Shown here one piece after another: positions 1 to 9,249 of a stretch of DNA of 64,000 nt. The position numbers and the translations under genes were made by a program. Location of the stretch: positions 42,753-106,752 of the forward strand of contig NZ_FTPD01000016.1 in NCBI RefSeq assembly GCF_900156895.1, read 5' to 3'. Positions within the stretch are counted from its first letter, which is position 1. Each line of letters starts with the position of its first letter. The notes beneath the pieces were generated by a model. That model had not been told where the DNA came from. It did not search any database and was given only the letters and a program-made list of their open reading frames with translations. The stretch is from Mesorhizobium prunaredense. GTDB lineage: Bacteria > Pseudomonadota > Alphaproteobacteria > Rhizobiales > Rhizobiaceae.

Positions 1-3000
1 ACAAAGCCGTCGTCGATTCCTTCCCGCCGTCGAGGGAGAAGATCGGCACGATCTTGACCTCGGCGTCGTCGCCGCCGCGGTCGGTGATTTCTTCGGTGAC
101 CTTTTGGACGTCTTCACTCGACGCGTCGGGCCCGAGGGTCTGACCAACGGCAGTGCTGAGTTGGTCCGGCGTATATGTCTCGTATTCGCCGGTGAAGCCG
201 GCCTCGTAGAGGTTCTCCAACTGGACCTGATATCCAGCCAGCGCCTGGTCCTTGTGTTCTTCAAAATACTCGTACTTGAGTTTCGCCTCATGCTCGGCGG
301 AACCGTATTCGAGGAGTTTGGGGTGGCTTGCGGAAAATGCGTACCAGTCGCGCCCCGCCACCATCGCCGGCCGCACGTTTTCTTCCCAGTCCTCCAATTG
401 GTTCTTTTCGGCCTCCGCCTGGCCTCGATCGATTTCCGCGGCCGCTACTTCGGGGTGCACCCACAGCTTCTGGCCGTCCATCTCGATCTGGACCCACTTG
501 CCGCTGTCGCCGATCGCGCCCGGCCCCTGCTCTTCGTAGGCCGCGGCAACCTCCGGCGCGACCCACAGGTCGCGGCCGTTCACCGCGATCTTCACCGCCG
601 TCTCGCCCGGCTTGAGCGTGCCGGCGGGCGCCTCTACGGTTCCCCGCCCGTGGCCGGTGATCGCCTGGTCGCGCGCCGTCGTCGCGTCGACGAGCGCCGT
701 CTTCGCATCTCTCAGCCCGGCATCAAGCTGGTCGACCTGCGCGCCGACGATCTTCGACCTGGCCGCGTCCAGCGCCGATTGCGAGCCGTTTGCATTGGCT
801 GTGCATACCGGCGCCGATGGGTCCTGCGTCGAGGCCAGCATCTCCTGCCACTGCTTGTTGAGCGCATCGTTGCGGAAATCTTCCCTGATACCCTCGTCGT
901 TGAGGTCATATGTCAGGGCAGATTTATGTATGTTGGTGTCATCACCGTTCTCGTCGGTGAAAGTGGCGTTCTCATAGACGGTGACGACATAGAGCTGACC
1001 GTTCTCCTCGACTATGTCCTGCGATTTTATCTTGCCGGTAAAGTCACCATGTCCATTGGTATAGCCTTCCCAATCGAAATGGTGCGGGTTTCTTTCCTGC
1101 GCCTGCGCAAGCAGTTGCTGCTTGAGAGGCTCCATAGTTACGGCAAGATCCGCCGCCTCTGCCTGTGCAACCCCATACTCCTGATATGCCTCGGCCAGGG
1201 TCACCTGATTGGCCGCGGCCCCCTGGAGCGTTTGCAGACCTTCAAGCCGCTCTTCGATGGCCGTGTATTCTGGGCTTCCAGGCTTGGCATCGGTAAGCTT
1301 CAGCTCCAGCTCGGTCGAGCTGATCATTTGATCGATCGTGGCCTTGTTGCCGTTGGCGGTGTGTAGCGAAACGTTTGTAAAGAGCTCGGCGACCTCCGCG
1401 TGCGCGGCCTTTCCTTGTTGGTTGGTTTCCTCGGCACTGGGGCCATCCGGGTTGCTGACAGCAGTCTGGTTGGGATCGCTGAGCGTCGGCAGGTCTACCT
1501 GTTTGTCGATCGCTTCGAGAAGTGACGTCTGGCCCTCCTCGTATTCGGCCCGGGCGGTGCTGGCGCTTTCAAGCGCGTTGTTGGCGAGGGTCAACCGGCT
1601 TTGCGCATCTGCCAGCGTGCCCTTCGGCTCGGGCGGCTTCCAATCCAGTCCATAAGGCGCCAACGCCTCGTCGAGCGTTGACTCGGCACCCTCCATGGCG
1701 TTCTTGAATTCAGGGTCCAGCGCATAGACGTCGAGCTGTGCCGCGCTCTGCGCAGCCTTTGCTTCTGCCTCACCGAAGTTCGCAATCGCCACGTTCTCGG
1801 CTGCGATCGCCTTGGCCACCTCCGGGTCGAACCATTTCCAGCTCCCGTCGACCAGCAATGGCACCCACTTCCCGCCCGAAGGAGCCGTGGGTGATGGTGG
1901 GTTCCCGTACGGACCAACCGACGTGGGGCCACCGTCGAGAGTCGCGCCGGTTGCGTCTTGTCCCCGACCATACAATTCCATTGCAGCGACCACGGCCTGC
2001 TGCTTTTCAAGCGCCTCCGTGGTCAGCTCTGGCGTCGCTCCGCCGAATATGCCGTCCAGCATCGTCTTGAGTATCTGGTCTTCCTTGGCCTGTTCCGGGT
2101 CATTGCTGTTCGGGTTGATGTCCAGCAACAACTCGGCCAACGCTTCCTGCGCGGTGCCGGCCGCGATATCGGTGACGGCGCCGGTCGTTGCGTTGGTCAG
2201 CGTGATGTTGCCGTCCGGCGACGTGGTCATTGTGTAGCCGTTAAACGTCACATTGACGGTGGTGTTGGTACCGCCCTCGATCACCACGGTTTCCCCGGGA
2301 TGAATAAGGTCGGGATCGCGCGGAGAGGTGAACAGTTCCGGATTGCTCTCGGCGAGATCCTCCAGCGTCACACCATGCGCCTCGGCGATGTCGCTCAGAT
2401 TGTCACCGGGTTGGACCTCGTAATCGATCGGCTCGCCGTCGTTCAACGTCTCGACAATGGTCTCGGTGCGCCGGCCGTCCTTGTCGACGACGATCGTCGT
2501 TTCGGTGTTGTTCTTAGGGTCGACGATGGTGGTGGTCTGCTCGCCGGTCTCGGTGTTGCGCTCGGTGTGGCTGGTCCTGCCATTGCCGTCGACCGTATCG
2601 GTCGTCTCGGTATTCCCCTCGATGGTCGTCACCGAAGTCGAACCGTGTTGGTAATCGTTGTTGTAGGTGACCGTCTTGCCGGTCTCCGGATCCGTGACGA
2701 CGATCTGCAGGGTTTCGCCCGAGTCGCCGCCCTGCGTCACCTCGAGGCCGGCGGCGTTCAGCTCGGCGATTACCTGCTCGGGCGTAAGATCGCTCGCCTC
2801 GGCGATTTCTTCGAAGCTCTTGCCCTCGGCAAGCTGGTCCTGGATCGACGGCGCGTCAGAGCCGTCCGCTGCCTGCGATTGCGCCAGGATGGTCTCCTCG
2901 CCGCCCGGAGCCGTAACCGTGGTTACCGGCAATGCGGGGCCGCCGGCGGGCGTCACCGTCTGCACGGTCGACCCATCCGGCAGGTTCCTGGTGGTGGTGA

Positions 3001-3847
3001 CGGCGCCGTCACCACTCGTTTCGGTGGTTGTGGTTTCACGGGTCTGGGGATTGGTCGTGCGTTCGGTGACCGCGCCGTCGCCGAGATCGTCGACGAGCGT
3101 GGTCGTGATCGCGCCGGCCTGCGGGTCGACACTGGTGGTTTCCTTGCGGCCGAGATCGTCACGGATCGGCGATGAGGTCGCCTGCATGTCGGGGCCGGTC
3201 TCTTCGGTATAGTAGCCGCCGTGATGATAATCCTGGTTTTCGGTGATCGTGCGGTCTCCAACGGTGATCACCACCGTGCGTGTGTCGCCGTTGGCATGCT
3301 CAGTCGCTACCGCCGTCATGTCGCCGGCATTCAGAGCCGCCACCACATCCTCGGGAGCCAGGCCCTGCTCGTCGGCGATGTTGTCGAGGCTTTTGCCGCC
3401 CTCGATCGCCTTGAGAATGTCGTTCGCCTTGACTTCGGGTGAAACGTCGTCGGGCCCACCACTGGCCAGCAGGAGGTTTGGCGCGCCGCCGGAATCCTGC
3501 GTCGTGAAAAGCGCCGGCGCGGCGGTGGCGCCGCCATTGCCGTTTGCCGTGGTGACCGCGGCAGGCAGTTCCGGTCCAGCCTGCGCCGGGGCAGTCGGCT
3601 GTGGCGACTGGGCAGTCTGCTGTGGCGCCGGGGCGGTCGGCTGCGCCGTCGTCAGTTCCGCATTGACCTGCGTCAGCCGCTGGCGGGCGCCCGCGGCCGC
3701 GTCGGCCTCGCCCATCTTGTTGGCGAGCCGGATTTCATTTTGCAATTTCGTGGCTTCTGCCTGCAGCCGCGTAATCTGCTCGGCGTTGGCCTTTGGATCG
3801 ACCCTGGGAGGCGGCGGCGGCTTGACGGTGTTAATCGGGCGGATCAT
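1..3847 (-). CDS. Giant LysM-domain protein, C-terminus beyond window edge
   Basis: An uninterrupted minus-strand reading frame starts at ATG 3847 and is still open at position 1, giving 1282 codons in the window. The N-terminus is Pro/Gln/Ala-rich with a predicted coiled segment. Two similar helical modules lie near residues 143-175 (GKSLDNIADEQGLAPEDVV) and 335-367 (GKSFEEIAEASDLTPEQVI). Each is followed by Thr-rich beta sequence ending in an NxDYxHG-like motif. A canonical LysM (VQPGDNLSDIAEAHGV) sits near residues 476-521. Trp-rich modules of the form W-x4-V/M-D/N-G-x3-W-x-x-PEVA occur near 657-682, 1080-1103 and 1111-1137, separated by long Ala/Glu/Gln helices. No signal peptide is evident. 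LysM domains bind peptidoglycan or chitin-like glycans. Position beside T3SS genes suggests a secreted or structural T3SS-associated protein, but that is inference. Confidence 0.85.
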   Translation of the reverse strand, partial: MIRPINTVKPPPPPRVDPKANAEQITRLQAEATKLQNEIRLANKMGEADAAAGARQRLTQVNAELTTAQPTAPAPQQTAQSPQPTAPAQAGPELPAAVTTANGNGGATAAPALFTTQDSGGAPNLLLASGGPDDVSPEVKANDILKAIEGGKSLDNIADEQGLAPEDVVAALNAGDMTAVATEHANGDTRTVVITVGDRTITENQDYHHGGYYTEETGPDMQATSSPIRDDLGRKETTSVDPQAGAITTTLVDDLGDGAVTERTTNPQTRETTTTETSGDGAVTTTRNLPDGSTVQTVTPAGGPALPVTTVTAPGGEETILAQSQAADGSDAPSIQDQLAEGKSFEEIAEASDLTPEQVIAELNAAGLEVTQGGDSGETLQIVVTDPETGKTVTYNNDYQHGSTSVTTIEGNTETTDTVDGNGRTSHTERNTETGEQTTTIVDPKNNTETTIVVDKDGRRTETIVETLNDGEPIDYEVQPGDNLSDIAEAHGVTLEDLAESNPELFTSPRDPDLIHPGETVVIEGGTNTTVNVTFNGYTMTTSPDGNITLTNATTGAVTDIAAGTAQEALAELLLDINPNSNDPEQAKEDQILKTMLDGIFGGATPELTTEALEKQQAVVAAMELYGRGQDATGATLDGGPTSVGPYGNPPSPTAPSGGKWVPLLVDGSWKWFDPEVAKAIAAENVAIANFGEAEAKAAQSAAQLDVYALDPEFKNAMEGAESTLDEALAPYGLDWKPPEPKGTLADAQSRLTLANNALESASTARAEYEEGQTSLLEAIDKQVDLPTLSDPNQTAVSNPDGPSAEETNQQGKAAHAEVAELFTNVSLHTANGNKATIDQMISSTELELKLTDAKPGSPEYTAIEERLEGLQTLQGAAANQVTLAEAYQEYGVAQAEAADLAVTMEPLKQQLLAQAQERNPHHFDWEGYTNGHGDFTGKIKSQDIVEENGQLYVVTVYENATFTDENGDDTNIHKSALTYDLNDEGIREDFRNDALNKQWQEMLASTQDPSAPVCTANANGSQSALDAARSKIVGAQVDQLDAGLRDAKTALVDATTARDQAITGHGRGTVEAPAGTLKPGETAVKIAVNGRDLWVAPEVAAAYEEQGPGAIGDSGKWVQIEMDGQKLWVHPEVAAAEIDRGQAEAEKNQLEDWEENVRPAMVAGRDWYAFSASHPKLLEYGSAEHEAKLKYEYFEEHKDQALAGYQVQLENLYEAGFTGEYETYTPDQLSTAVGQTLGPDASSEDVQKVTEEITDRGGDDAEVKIVPIFSLDGGKESTTAL

Positions 3848-3921
3848 CAAACAACCTCCGGAGCCGGTCCAGTCCTGGTTCAGGCAGTCTGCCTGCCGTC
3901 AACGCCCCCGCGCCCGACAGT

Positions 3922-3953
3922 GGAAGCCCCGGAAGCTTACCGGGGCGGCTTCC
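3922..3953. terminator. GC-rich hairpin over the 3' end of the RpiR-type gene
   Basis: An inverted repeat pairs GGAAGCC-CCGG with CCGG-GGCGGCTTCC around a short AAGCTTA loop, with a small bulge. It spans the stop codon of the minus-strand regulator. There is no clear T-run, so it may be a weak terminator or simply an mRNA 3' hairpin. It also lies just upstream of the LysM gene start. Confidence 0.35.
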
Positions 3954-4815
3954 AATAAATGCCGAAAGCAGCGAGTTGCTCTTCCGACTGTCTTACTCGT
4001 TCTGCAGCATTCACGTCAGACTGCGCAGCCGTCAGTGCCGCCAGAATCTCGACGGCGGCGAACGCCGGCGCCATGCTGCGAAAGAACGACTGCGAATTTG
4101 CCGTAACGATGATGGTCTCCCGCGCGATCCGGGCCAGCGGCGACACGCTGCTGTCGGTGATCGCCACCACGCCGACACCCTGCCTGGCCGACTGGCGCGC
4201 CACGTCAATCGTCGTGCGTTCATAAGGCGACATGCCCACAGCAAGCAGCACATCGCCGCGTCCCGCGCCCCGCAAGGCATCCAGACCATGTCCGCCCATC
4301 TCGCCGACAAGCGTCACCTTGCGGTCGCCGCCAGCCAGAAACGACATGATGTGAACGAAGTGGCTGGCGACCGGATAGAAGGAGCGCGAGCCGAGACCAA
4401 ACAGATTGCGTGATCGTGCAAGGAGGTCCGCTGCGGCGATGAATTGCGAGGCATTGCCGTACTCACCCAGGCTTGAAACCTGCGCCGCGAGCGTGTCGGC
4501 GACAACCCCTGCAGTCGAATATCCCGGATCGCCACCCCGTCGCGCCGGCTCACCGGCGCCTGTCTCACGCAGCGCGCGCGCATAAAGGCTGCGCATATCC
4601 TCATAGCCTTCAAGGCCAAGCCATCGCGCCAACCGCATCATCGTGCTGTGCGAAACGCCGGCCTGATGCGCCTGCTCGCGCATCGACATCAGTGCGACAT
4701 CCTTAGGATGGTCCAGCACGAAACGCGCGGCGACCCGCAGCTGCGGCGGCATATTCTCGAACCGTTCGACCAACAGCTCCGCCAAAGGACCTTGTTCCAT
4801 TCTGCCATACCCCAT
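3937..4815 (-). CDS. MurR/RpiR family transcriptional regulator (HTH plus SIS)
   Basis: This 292-residue protein has the family layout. An N-terminal RpiR-type helix-turn-helix covers residues 5-80 (RVAARFVLDHPKDVALMSM; AGVSHSTMMRLARWLGLEGY). A SIS sugar-phosphate-binding domain covers about 125-265 (GLGSRSFYPVASHF, LLAVGMSPYERTTID, VVAITDSSVSPLARIA). Such regulators respond to phosphosugars and usually control nearby sugar catabolism. No sugar catabolic gene is adjacent here, so its target is unknown. A second Met lies five codons downstream at 4800. The 182 bp to the next plus-strand gene should hold divergent promoters. A hairpin overlaps its stop codon. Confidence 0.9.
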   Translation of the reverse strand: MGYGRMEQGPLAELLVERFENMPPQLRVAARFVLDHPKDVALMSMREQAHQAGVSHSTMMRLARWLGLEGYEDMRSLYARALRETGAGEPARRGGDPGYSTAGVVADTLAAQVSSLGEYGNASQFIAAADLLARSRNLFGLGSRSFYPVASHFVHIMSFLAGGDRKVTLVGEMGGHGLDALRGAGRGDVLLAVGMSPYERTTIDVARQSARQGVGVVAITDSSVSPLARIARETIIVTANSQSFFRSMAPAFAAVEILAALTAAQSDVNAAERVRQSEEQLAAFGIYWKPPR

Positions 4816-4997
4816 TTACCCCGATGGCAAGGTTACTCCTCCAATGATGGCAATGCAACAGTTGGACCCGAACTGGTTCATATATTCCAAGTGGACTTTC
4901 ATTTTCGATCACGCTGCCTTAAGCTGCTTTCGCAACCTGCCGGATCGCTTCGACGTGATTCCGGAGTTTGTAACTTGAATGGTCCCTCAAGGAGACA

Positions 4998-5180
4998 ATG
5001 ATGGCTACCCCTCCCATTACGTCCGGCGCTGCCGGGTCGCCGGAACAGAACCTGGACAAGATGATCAAGCATCAGGAGCGCATGTTTAGCCTCGAGATCA
5101 CAAAAGAGATCGCGAAGTCCCAACATGACATGCTGATGAGCACCGCGAGGACGCTCGGCCAGTCGGCCGAAAAGGCCTAA
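4998..5180 (+). CDS. Short T3SS rod/needle-like protein (SctI candidate)
   Basis: This 60-residue protein has a strong ribosome site (AAGGAGAC before the double ATG) and heads the plus-strand T3SS gene row. It is polar at the N-terminus and then one amphipathic helix (SPEQNLDKMIKHQERM ... MLMSTARTLGQ). The S-P-E start, a following Gln, and the helical pattern up to the C-terminus resemble the C-terminal half of YscI/HrpB2-type inner-rod proteins (DPNDLMLMQ ... VETL). It is shorter than usual SctI (about 100-140 residues). An SctF needle subunit is the main alternative. The assignment rests on pattern, size and context only. It is 112 bp upstream of sctD. Confidence 0.5.
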   Translation: MMATPPITSGAAGSPEQNLDKMIKHQERMFSLEITKEIAKSQHDMLMSTARTLGQSAEKA

Positions 5181-5292
5181 GGCGGGATTCTCGAACCATG
5201 CGCCGCCGCAAACACCCGGCGGCGCACGTCCACGGCTTTCGATGCCGTTGTCGGGCTGCGTCTGAATTGTCATCGGCGGGAGATGAAGTGGC

Positions 5293-6267
5293 ATGAGAGG
5301 CAAAGATTGGGCTATCGGCAAATATCGGGATGCGGCGGCCCGCACCCCGGCATCGCGACATTCCGTTGCGCTCAGCGTAACGCACGGTTTTCACGCCGGC
5401 GCCCAACTCAGCCTGGTCGCGCCTCTGTATACGGTCGGCTCCAGCACCGAGTCGGACGTTGTTCTCAGGGACGCCGGCATCGCTCCGGTCCACGCAAGAT
5501 TGCGGCGCAAGGGCAGCCAGATTGAAATCGAAGCTGTCGGCGGCCATGTCACGCTCGCCACCGGCGAGATCATCCGTGAAGGCCAAGGCAGCCGCTGCAA
5601 GCTGCCGCTGGCGATAAGCGTCGGCGATGCCCATATCCGGCTGGTCAACCCGGAACGCCCGCCGAATCGCTGGTCTGTTTCCAATCGCCCCCTCCTGGTC
5701 GTGGGCAGCGTTCTCTTTGCCGTTTTCGCTGTTTCCATCGCCGCCAATGGGTTCTCCTTCGCCGAGTCCGACAGTGGCAAAAAGCTATCCGCTCAAGTCG
5801 ATAAACCGATCACAGTGGCCTTCGCCGGCGAGGCCGGGCAGAGTGTTGTGGACGATTCATCGCCGACACCCAGCACCACCGAGGCGGAACGCCAGCTCAA
5901 GCTGCGCCTCGAGCAATCCGGCATCAGCACATTGGCGGTTCAGCAATCACCTGGACGGCTCGTGGTCTCGGGCATGATCGCCAATGACAAGAATGGTGCC
6001 TGGACCGAAACGCAATCCTGGTTCGACCAGGCGTTCGGCGCGCACATCACCCTCGCCTCCAATGTCATGGTCGGCAACGCCGAGCAGGCGCCGCGCCTGA
6101 GGCTGCAGGCGATCTGGTACGGCGAGCGGCCCTATGTCATCGCCACCGACGGCGCACGCTATCATGAAGGCGCATTCACCAATGACGGCTGGACCGTCAA
6201 ACGCATTGGCGAGACGGAACTTCTCCTGACCAAGGGCGGCGCCACGGTCGCGCTGAAATATCCGTGA
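5293..6267 (+). CDS. sctD: T3SS inner-membrane ring protein SctD (YscD/HrpQ-like)
   Basis: This 324-residue protein has a cytoplasmic FHA-like fold at about residues 25-115 (LYTVGSSTESDVVLRDAGI, HARLRR), one transmembrane helix at about 130-150 (PLLVVGSVLFAVFAVSIAA) and a periplasmic C-terminal part. This is the single-pass layout of SctD, the outer scaffold of the T3SS inner-membrane ring. The periplasmic region is shorter than in Yersinia YscD, with room for perhaps one or two ring-building motifs (residues about 200-260). Its stop overlaps the start of the next gene by GTGA, indicating coupling. Family assignment rests on topology, the FHA domain and neighbourhood beside sctV. Confidence 0.85.
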   Translation: MRGKDWAIGKYRDAAARTPASRHSVALSVTHGFHAGAQLSLVAPLYTVGSSTESDVVLRDAGIAPVHARLRRKGSQIEIEAVGGHVTLATGEIIREGQGSRCKLPLAISVGDAHIRLVNPERPPNRWSVSNRPLLVVGSVLFAVFAVSIAANGFSFAESDSGKKLSAQVDKPITVAFAGEAGQSVVDDSSPTPSTTEAERQLKLRLEQSGISTLAVQQSPGRLVVSGMIANDKNGAWTETQSWFDQAFGAHITLASNVMVGNAEQAPRLRLQAIWYGERPYVIATDGARYHEGAFTNDGWTVKRIGETELLLTKGGATVALKYP

Positions 6268-6698
6268 ACCGCCGGCTTGAAGGGCCGCGGTTCGATACGG
6301 CAAGGATTGATACAACCGGCCGCGAGGTGCGGCAGGCGGAAGGCGTGCATGGTCAGGCAATCAACCGCCGGCGGATGAATGGCGTCGACAAGGCCGCAAG
6401 CCGTGCTCAGGGGACCAGATCGGCCGCTGGCACGCAAAAGCCAGGAACAGCGGAATTCCAGTCCTCTCGGGGTACGGCTGGCGAATCGCTCGACGAGGCG
6501 CTCATCAATTTCGTCATGCCCGCTATTCCCGAGCCAGCCATCCTGCGTCGTTCGGTACCCATTCTCCAGCATTTTGTAGCGCATCTGGTTCCCGGCCTTG
6601 AGGGTGGCGAGCAACTCAAGACACTTGCCAGAACGCTGATGGAGGATGAAATCGAGCGTCATCGCGATCTGCTTGGCCGGATACAGGAAGGAATCTAA
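6264..6698 (+). CDS. SctX-like T3SS protein (tentative)
   Basis: This is a 144-residue protein whose GTG start overlaps the sctD stop. The N-terminal third is Arg/Gly-rich and probably disordered. The C-terminal 70 residues are helical (SLDEALINFVMPAIPEP; LKTLARTLMEDEIERHRDLL). Size, a helical C-terminus and position directly before a small TPR protein and sctV match the yscX-yscY-lcrD order of Yersinia, where YscX is an export-gate accessory protein and substrate. Direct sequence similarity to YscX is weak by eye and limited to the C-terminal helix pattern, so the name is mainly from synteny. Confidence 0.5.
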   Translation: MNRRLEGPRFDTARIDTTGREVRQAEGVHGQAINRRRMNGVDKAASRAQGTRSAAGTQKPGTAEFQSSRGTAGESLDEALINFVMPAIPEPAILRRSVPILQHFVAHLVPGLEGGEQLKTLARTLMEDEIERHRDLLGRIQEGI

Positions 6699-6721
6699 AC
6701 CTGACTGATCCGCATGAAACA

Positions 6722-7033
6722 GTGCATCTGCTGCATGTCCTGGGCTATCTCTACGGGTGTCACGGGCAGGCAAAGCGGGGCGCGGCCTACCTGCTTATCG
6801 CGGCGCAGCTGTCGCCGGGAAATGCCGGCGTTCTGCGCACGCTGGCGCATCTGCTCATACTCGATGGCGAAGCGGACAAGGCGCTTGCCACCATTGCCAG
6901 GCTGGAGACGCTGGAGGGAATGGACCACCCGACGCTAGCGTTGCTGAAGAGCCGCGCGTTGCTTGTGGCCGGCCGTAAGGCCGAGGCGCACAATGCCTTG
7001 CGGAGCTTCCTATCGCATCGAGCCGCCGAATGA
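6722..7033 (+). CDS. SctY-like TPR chaperone of the T3SS
   Basis: From the GTG at 6722 it encodes 103 residues. The frame is open further upstream, and a non-standard start such as CTG 6701 would add seven residues (LTDPHET). It consists of about three TPR-like helical hairpins (LGYLYGCHGQAKRGAAYLL, PGNAGVLRTLAHLL, ALLKSRALLVAGRKAEA). The first hairpin matches YscY closely in pattern (LNGWLQLQCGHAERA). YscY is a small TPR chaperone of YscX, encoded just before lcrD/yscV. The stop overlaps the sctV start by ATGA, indicating translational coupling with the export gate. A YscG-type needle chaperone is the alternative. Confidence 0.6.
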   Translation: MHLLHVLGYLYGCHGQAKRGAAYLLIAAQLSPGNAGVLRTLAHLLILDGEADKALATIARLETLEGMDHPTLALLKSRALLVAGRKAEAHNALRSFLSHRAAE

Positions 7034-9192
7034 CGGTATCGGAGCGCCTTCTGCACTTCCTCGCCAAGCTGTCACGCCGCAGCGATCTGGTCATTGCCAT
7101 GCTGATGCTCGTTGCAGTGGTGATGATGCTCATTCCATTGCCGACCTTCCTCGTCGACATTCTCATCACCGCCAATATCGCCGTCAGCGTGCTTATCCTG
7201 CTGGCTTCGTTTTACGTTTCTCATCCGCTCCAGTTCTCGTCGTTGCCATCGGTCATCCTCATCGCCACCTTGTTCCGGCTGGCGATCACGATCACGACCA
7301 CGCGACTGATCCTGCTCCAGGCCGACGCAGGCGAGATCGTTTCGGCCTTCGGAAGTTTCGTCGTCGGCGGCAGTATTGCCGTGGGCCTCGTGATCTTCCT
7401 GATCATCACCGTTGCGCAGTTCATCGTGGTTGCGCGGGGTGCGGAACGCGTTGCCGAAGTTGCCGCGCGCTTTACGCTCGATGCGCTGCCCGGCAAGCAG
7501 ATGAGCATCGATGCGGAGTTGCGCAACGGAGACATCGATCAGGCGGAGGCACGCAGGCTGCGCCAGCAGCTTGAGCGTGAGAGCCAGCTGTTCGGCGCGA
7601 TGGATGGCGCCATGAAGTTCGTCAAGGGCGACGTCATCGCCGGCATTGTCATCATTCTGGTCAACCTGATCGGTGGTTTCGCGATCGGAACGCTGCAGCA
7701 CGATATGTCGCTGGGCGACGCCGCCGTGACCTACTCACTGCTCACGGTGGGTGACGGGCTGGTGGCGCAGATACCGGCACTGCTCGTCGCCGTGGCCGCC
7801 GGCACGATGGTGACGCGCGTCGGCAGCTCGGACGGCACGAGCGACCTTGGCAAGCAAATAACCAGCCAGCTATTACGGGACTCCCGTGCGCTCGCACTCG
7901 CCGCGGTGATCATGGTCGGCCTTGCCGTAGTGCCGGGCTTTCCGTCCCTTGTGTTCCTGATCCTTGGTGCCTGCTTCGGCGCGGGCGCCTATGCCATCAA
8001 CCGCCGCACCGCCCGGGAAGCCGAATTCAAGGACATCGGCCAGACCGCCATGGCCGAACAAGCTGGAAAACCGGCATCGCTTTCATCGACGCCCGTCGCA
8101 GCACTGCCCTCTTCATCCCGCATCGTCGTACGCTTCGGAACCGAACTCGGACGCTCGGTCCCGGAACCCGAATTCGCCACGCTCGCTGATGGCGTGCGCC
8201 GCGAGCTTTTCGGCGATCTCGGTGTCGACGTTCCGGCTATCGGCCTGCAGGTCGACGAGAAGCTTTCAGCGAGAAGCATGCGCATCGATCTGGAGGGCGC
8301 ACCCATCCTGGATGCTGAAATCCCCGCCGACCGCGTTCTTGTCGAAGCGGACCCTACGCATCTCGATCTGCTCGATGTGACTTACGAAAAGGGTACTCCG
8401 ATTGCCGGCCAGCGCAAATTCATGTGGGTCGATGATCGCCACCTTTCGGCGTTGAAGGAAGCCGGCTTCGTCTTCTCCACGCCGGCGCAAACAGCGGCCA
8501 AATGGACCGGAAATGCGCTTCGGCTCTATGCCGGCCATTTCGTCGGGATCCAGGAGACCCGCAGGCTGCTGTCGGACATGGAGCCGGACTATGCGGATCT
8601 AGTCAGACAGGCGCAGGAGATCGTGCCGCTGCAGAAAATCGCCGAGGTGCTTCGGCGACTTGTCGGCGAAAACGTGCCGATCCGCAACCTGCGCCTGATC
8701 CTCGAAGCGCTGATCGAATGGGGTCAACGCGAACAGGACGTCGTTCTGCTTACGGAATATATCCGCACGTCCTTGAAACGCCAGATCAGCTTCCGCTTCG
8801 CTGGCCGTAACAACATCATCGCAGCCTATGTTTTGCAGCGCTCGGCCGAGGATATCCTGCGAAACGCGGTGCAAAGCACATCGACCGGCACGTTCCTGAA
8901 CCTTTCGGATGACGATGCACAGGCATTGATCGCCGAAATCGAACGAGCCTTGTCGCAGAACGCCACCGATGTCTCACCGGTCATCCTCGCGGCGATGGAT
9001 GTACGCCGTCATATGCGAAGCCTGCTCACCCACAATGCCATCGAGCTTCCGGTCCTGTCCTTCCAGGAACTCGCACAAGAATTCAACGTCCAGCCATTGG
9101 CCACGATATCCGGCCGCTCGGGCGTGGCACGCAACGTCTCTCGGTCGCTGCCATCGGCTGAGGCGAAAGCCGGACAAGAGGCAGCCTCATGA
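7030..9192 (+). CDS. sctV: T3SS export gate protein SctV (FHIPEP family)
   Basis: This 720-residue protein matches the SctV/HrcV/FlhA family in length and layout. About seven to eight transmembrane helices lie in residues 15-330 (LVIAMLMLVAVVMMLIPLP, ATLFRLAITITTTRLIL). They are separated by the conserved cytosolic stretch RFTLDALPGKQMSIDAELR, a family hallmark. A large cytosolic ring-forming domain follows from about 360 to the end. SctV forms the nonameric export gate that receives substrate-chaperone complexes and carries proton-driven export. The gene starts in ATGA overlap with the SctY-like gene. The assignment is certain. Whether the system is for symbiosis or pathogenesis cannot be read from this gene. 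Confidence 0.97.
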   Translation: MTVSERLLHFLAKLSRRSDLVIAMLMLVAVVMMLIPLPTFLVDILITANIAVSVLILLASFYVSHPLQFSSLPSVILIATLFRLAITITTTRLILLQADAGEIVSAFGSFVVGGSIAVGLVIFLIITVAQFIVVARGAERVAEVAARFTLDALPGKQMSIDAELRNGDIDQAEARRLRQQLERESQLFGAMDGAMKFVKGDVIAGIVIILVNLIGGFAIGTLQHDMSLGDAAVTYSLLTVGDGLVAQIPALLVAVAAGTMVTRVGSSDGTSDLGKQITSQLLRDSRALALAAVIMVGLAVVPGFPSLVFLILGACFGAGAYAINRRTAREAEFKDIGQTAMAEQAGKPASLSSTPVAALPSSSRIVVRFGTELGRSVPEPEFATLADGVRRELFGDLGVDVPAIGLQVDEKLSARSMRIDLEGAPILDAEIPADRVLVEADPTHLDLLDVTYEKGTPIAGQRKFMWVDDRHLSALKEAGFVFSTPAQTAAKWTGNALRLYAGHFVGIQETRRLLSDMEPDYADLVRQAQEIVPLQKIAEVLRRLVGENVPIRNLRLILEALIEWGQREQDVVLLTEYIRTSLKRQISFRFAGRNNIIAAYVLQRSAEDILRNAVQSTSTGTFLNLSDDDAQALIAEIERALSQNATDVSPVILAAMDVRRHMRSLLTHNAIELPVLSFQELAQEFNVQPLATISGRSGVARNVSRSLPSAEAKAGQEAAS

Positions 9193-9249
9193 TGCCAGCT
9201 GGGCGAATTGTGACAATTGGGGGAACTACATGCTCAAGAGGGGAACGGC

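Noticed and set aside
104..1366. Long plus-strand open frame of 420 codons
   Set aside because: It is antisense to the giant LysM protein, whose frame shows domains and repeats; the plus-strand product is Arg/Leu-rich without motifs.
1958..3175. Long plus-strand open frame of 405 codons
   Set aside because: Also a GC-rich shadow of the LysM gene; no domain and no ribosome site.
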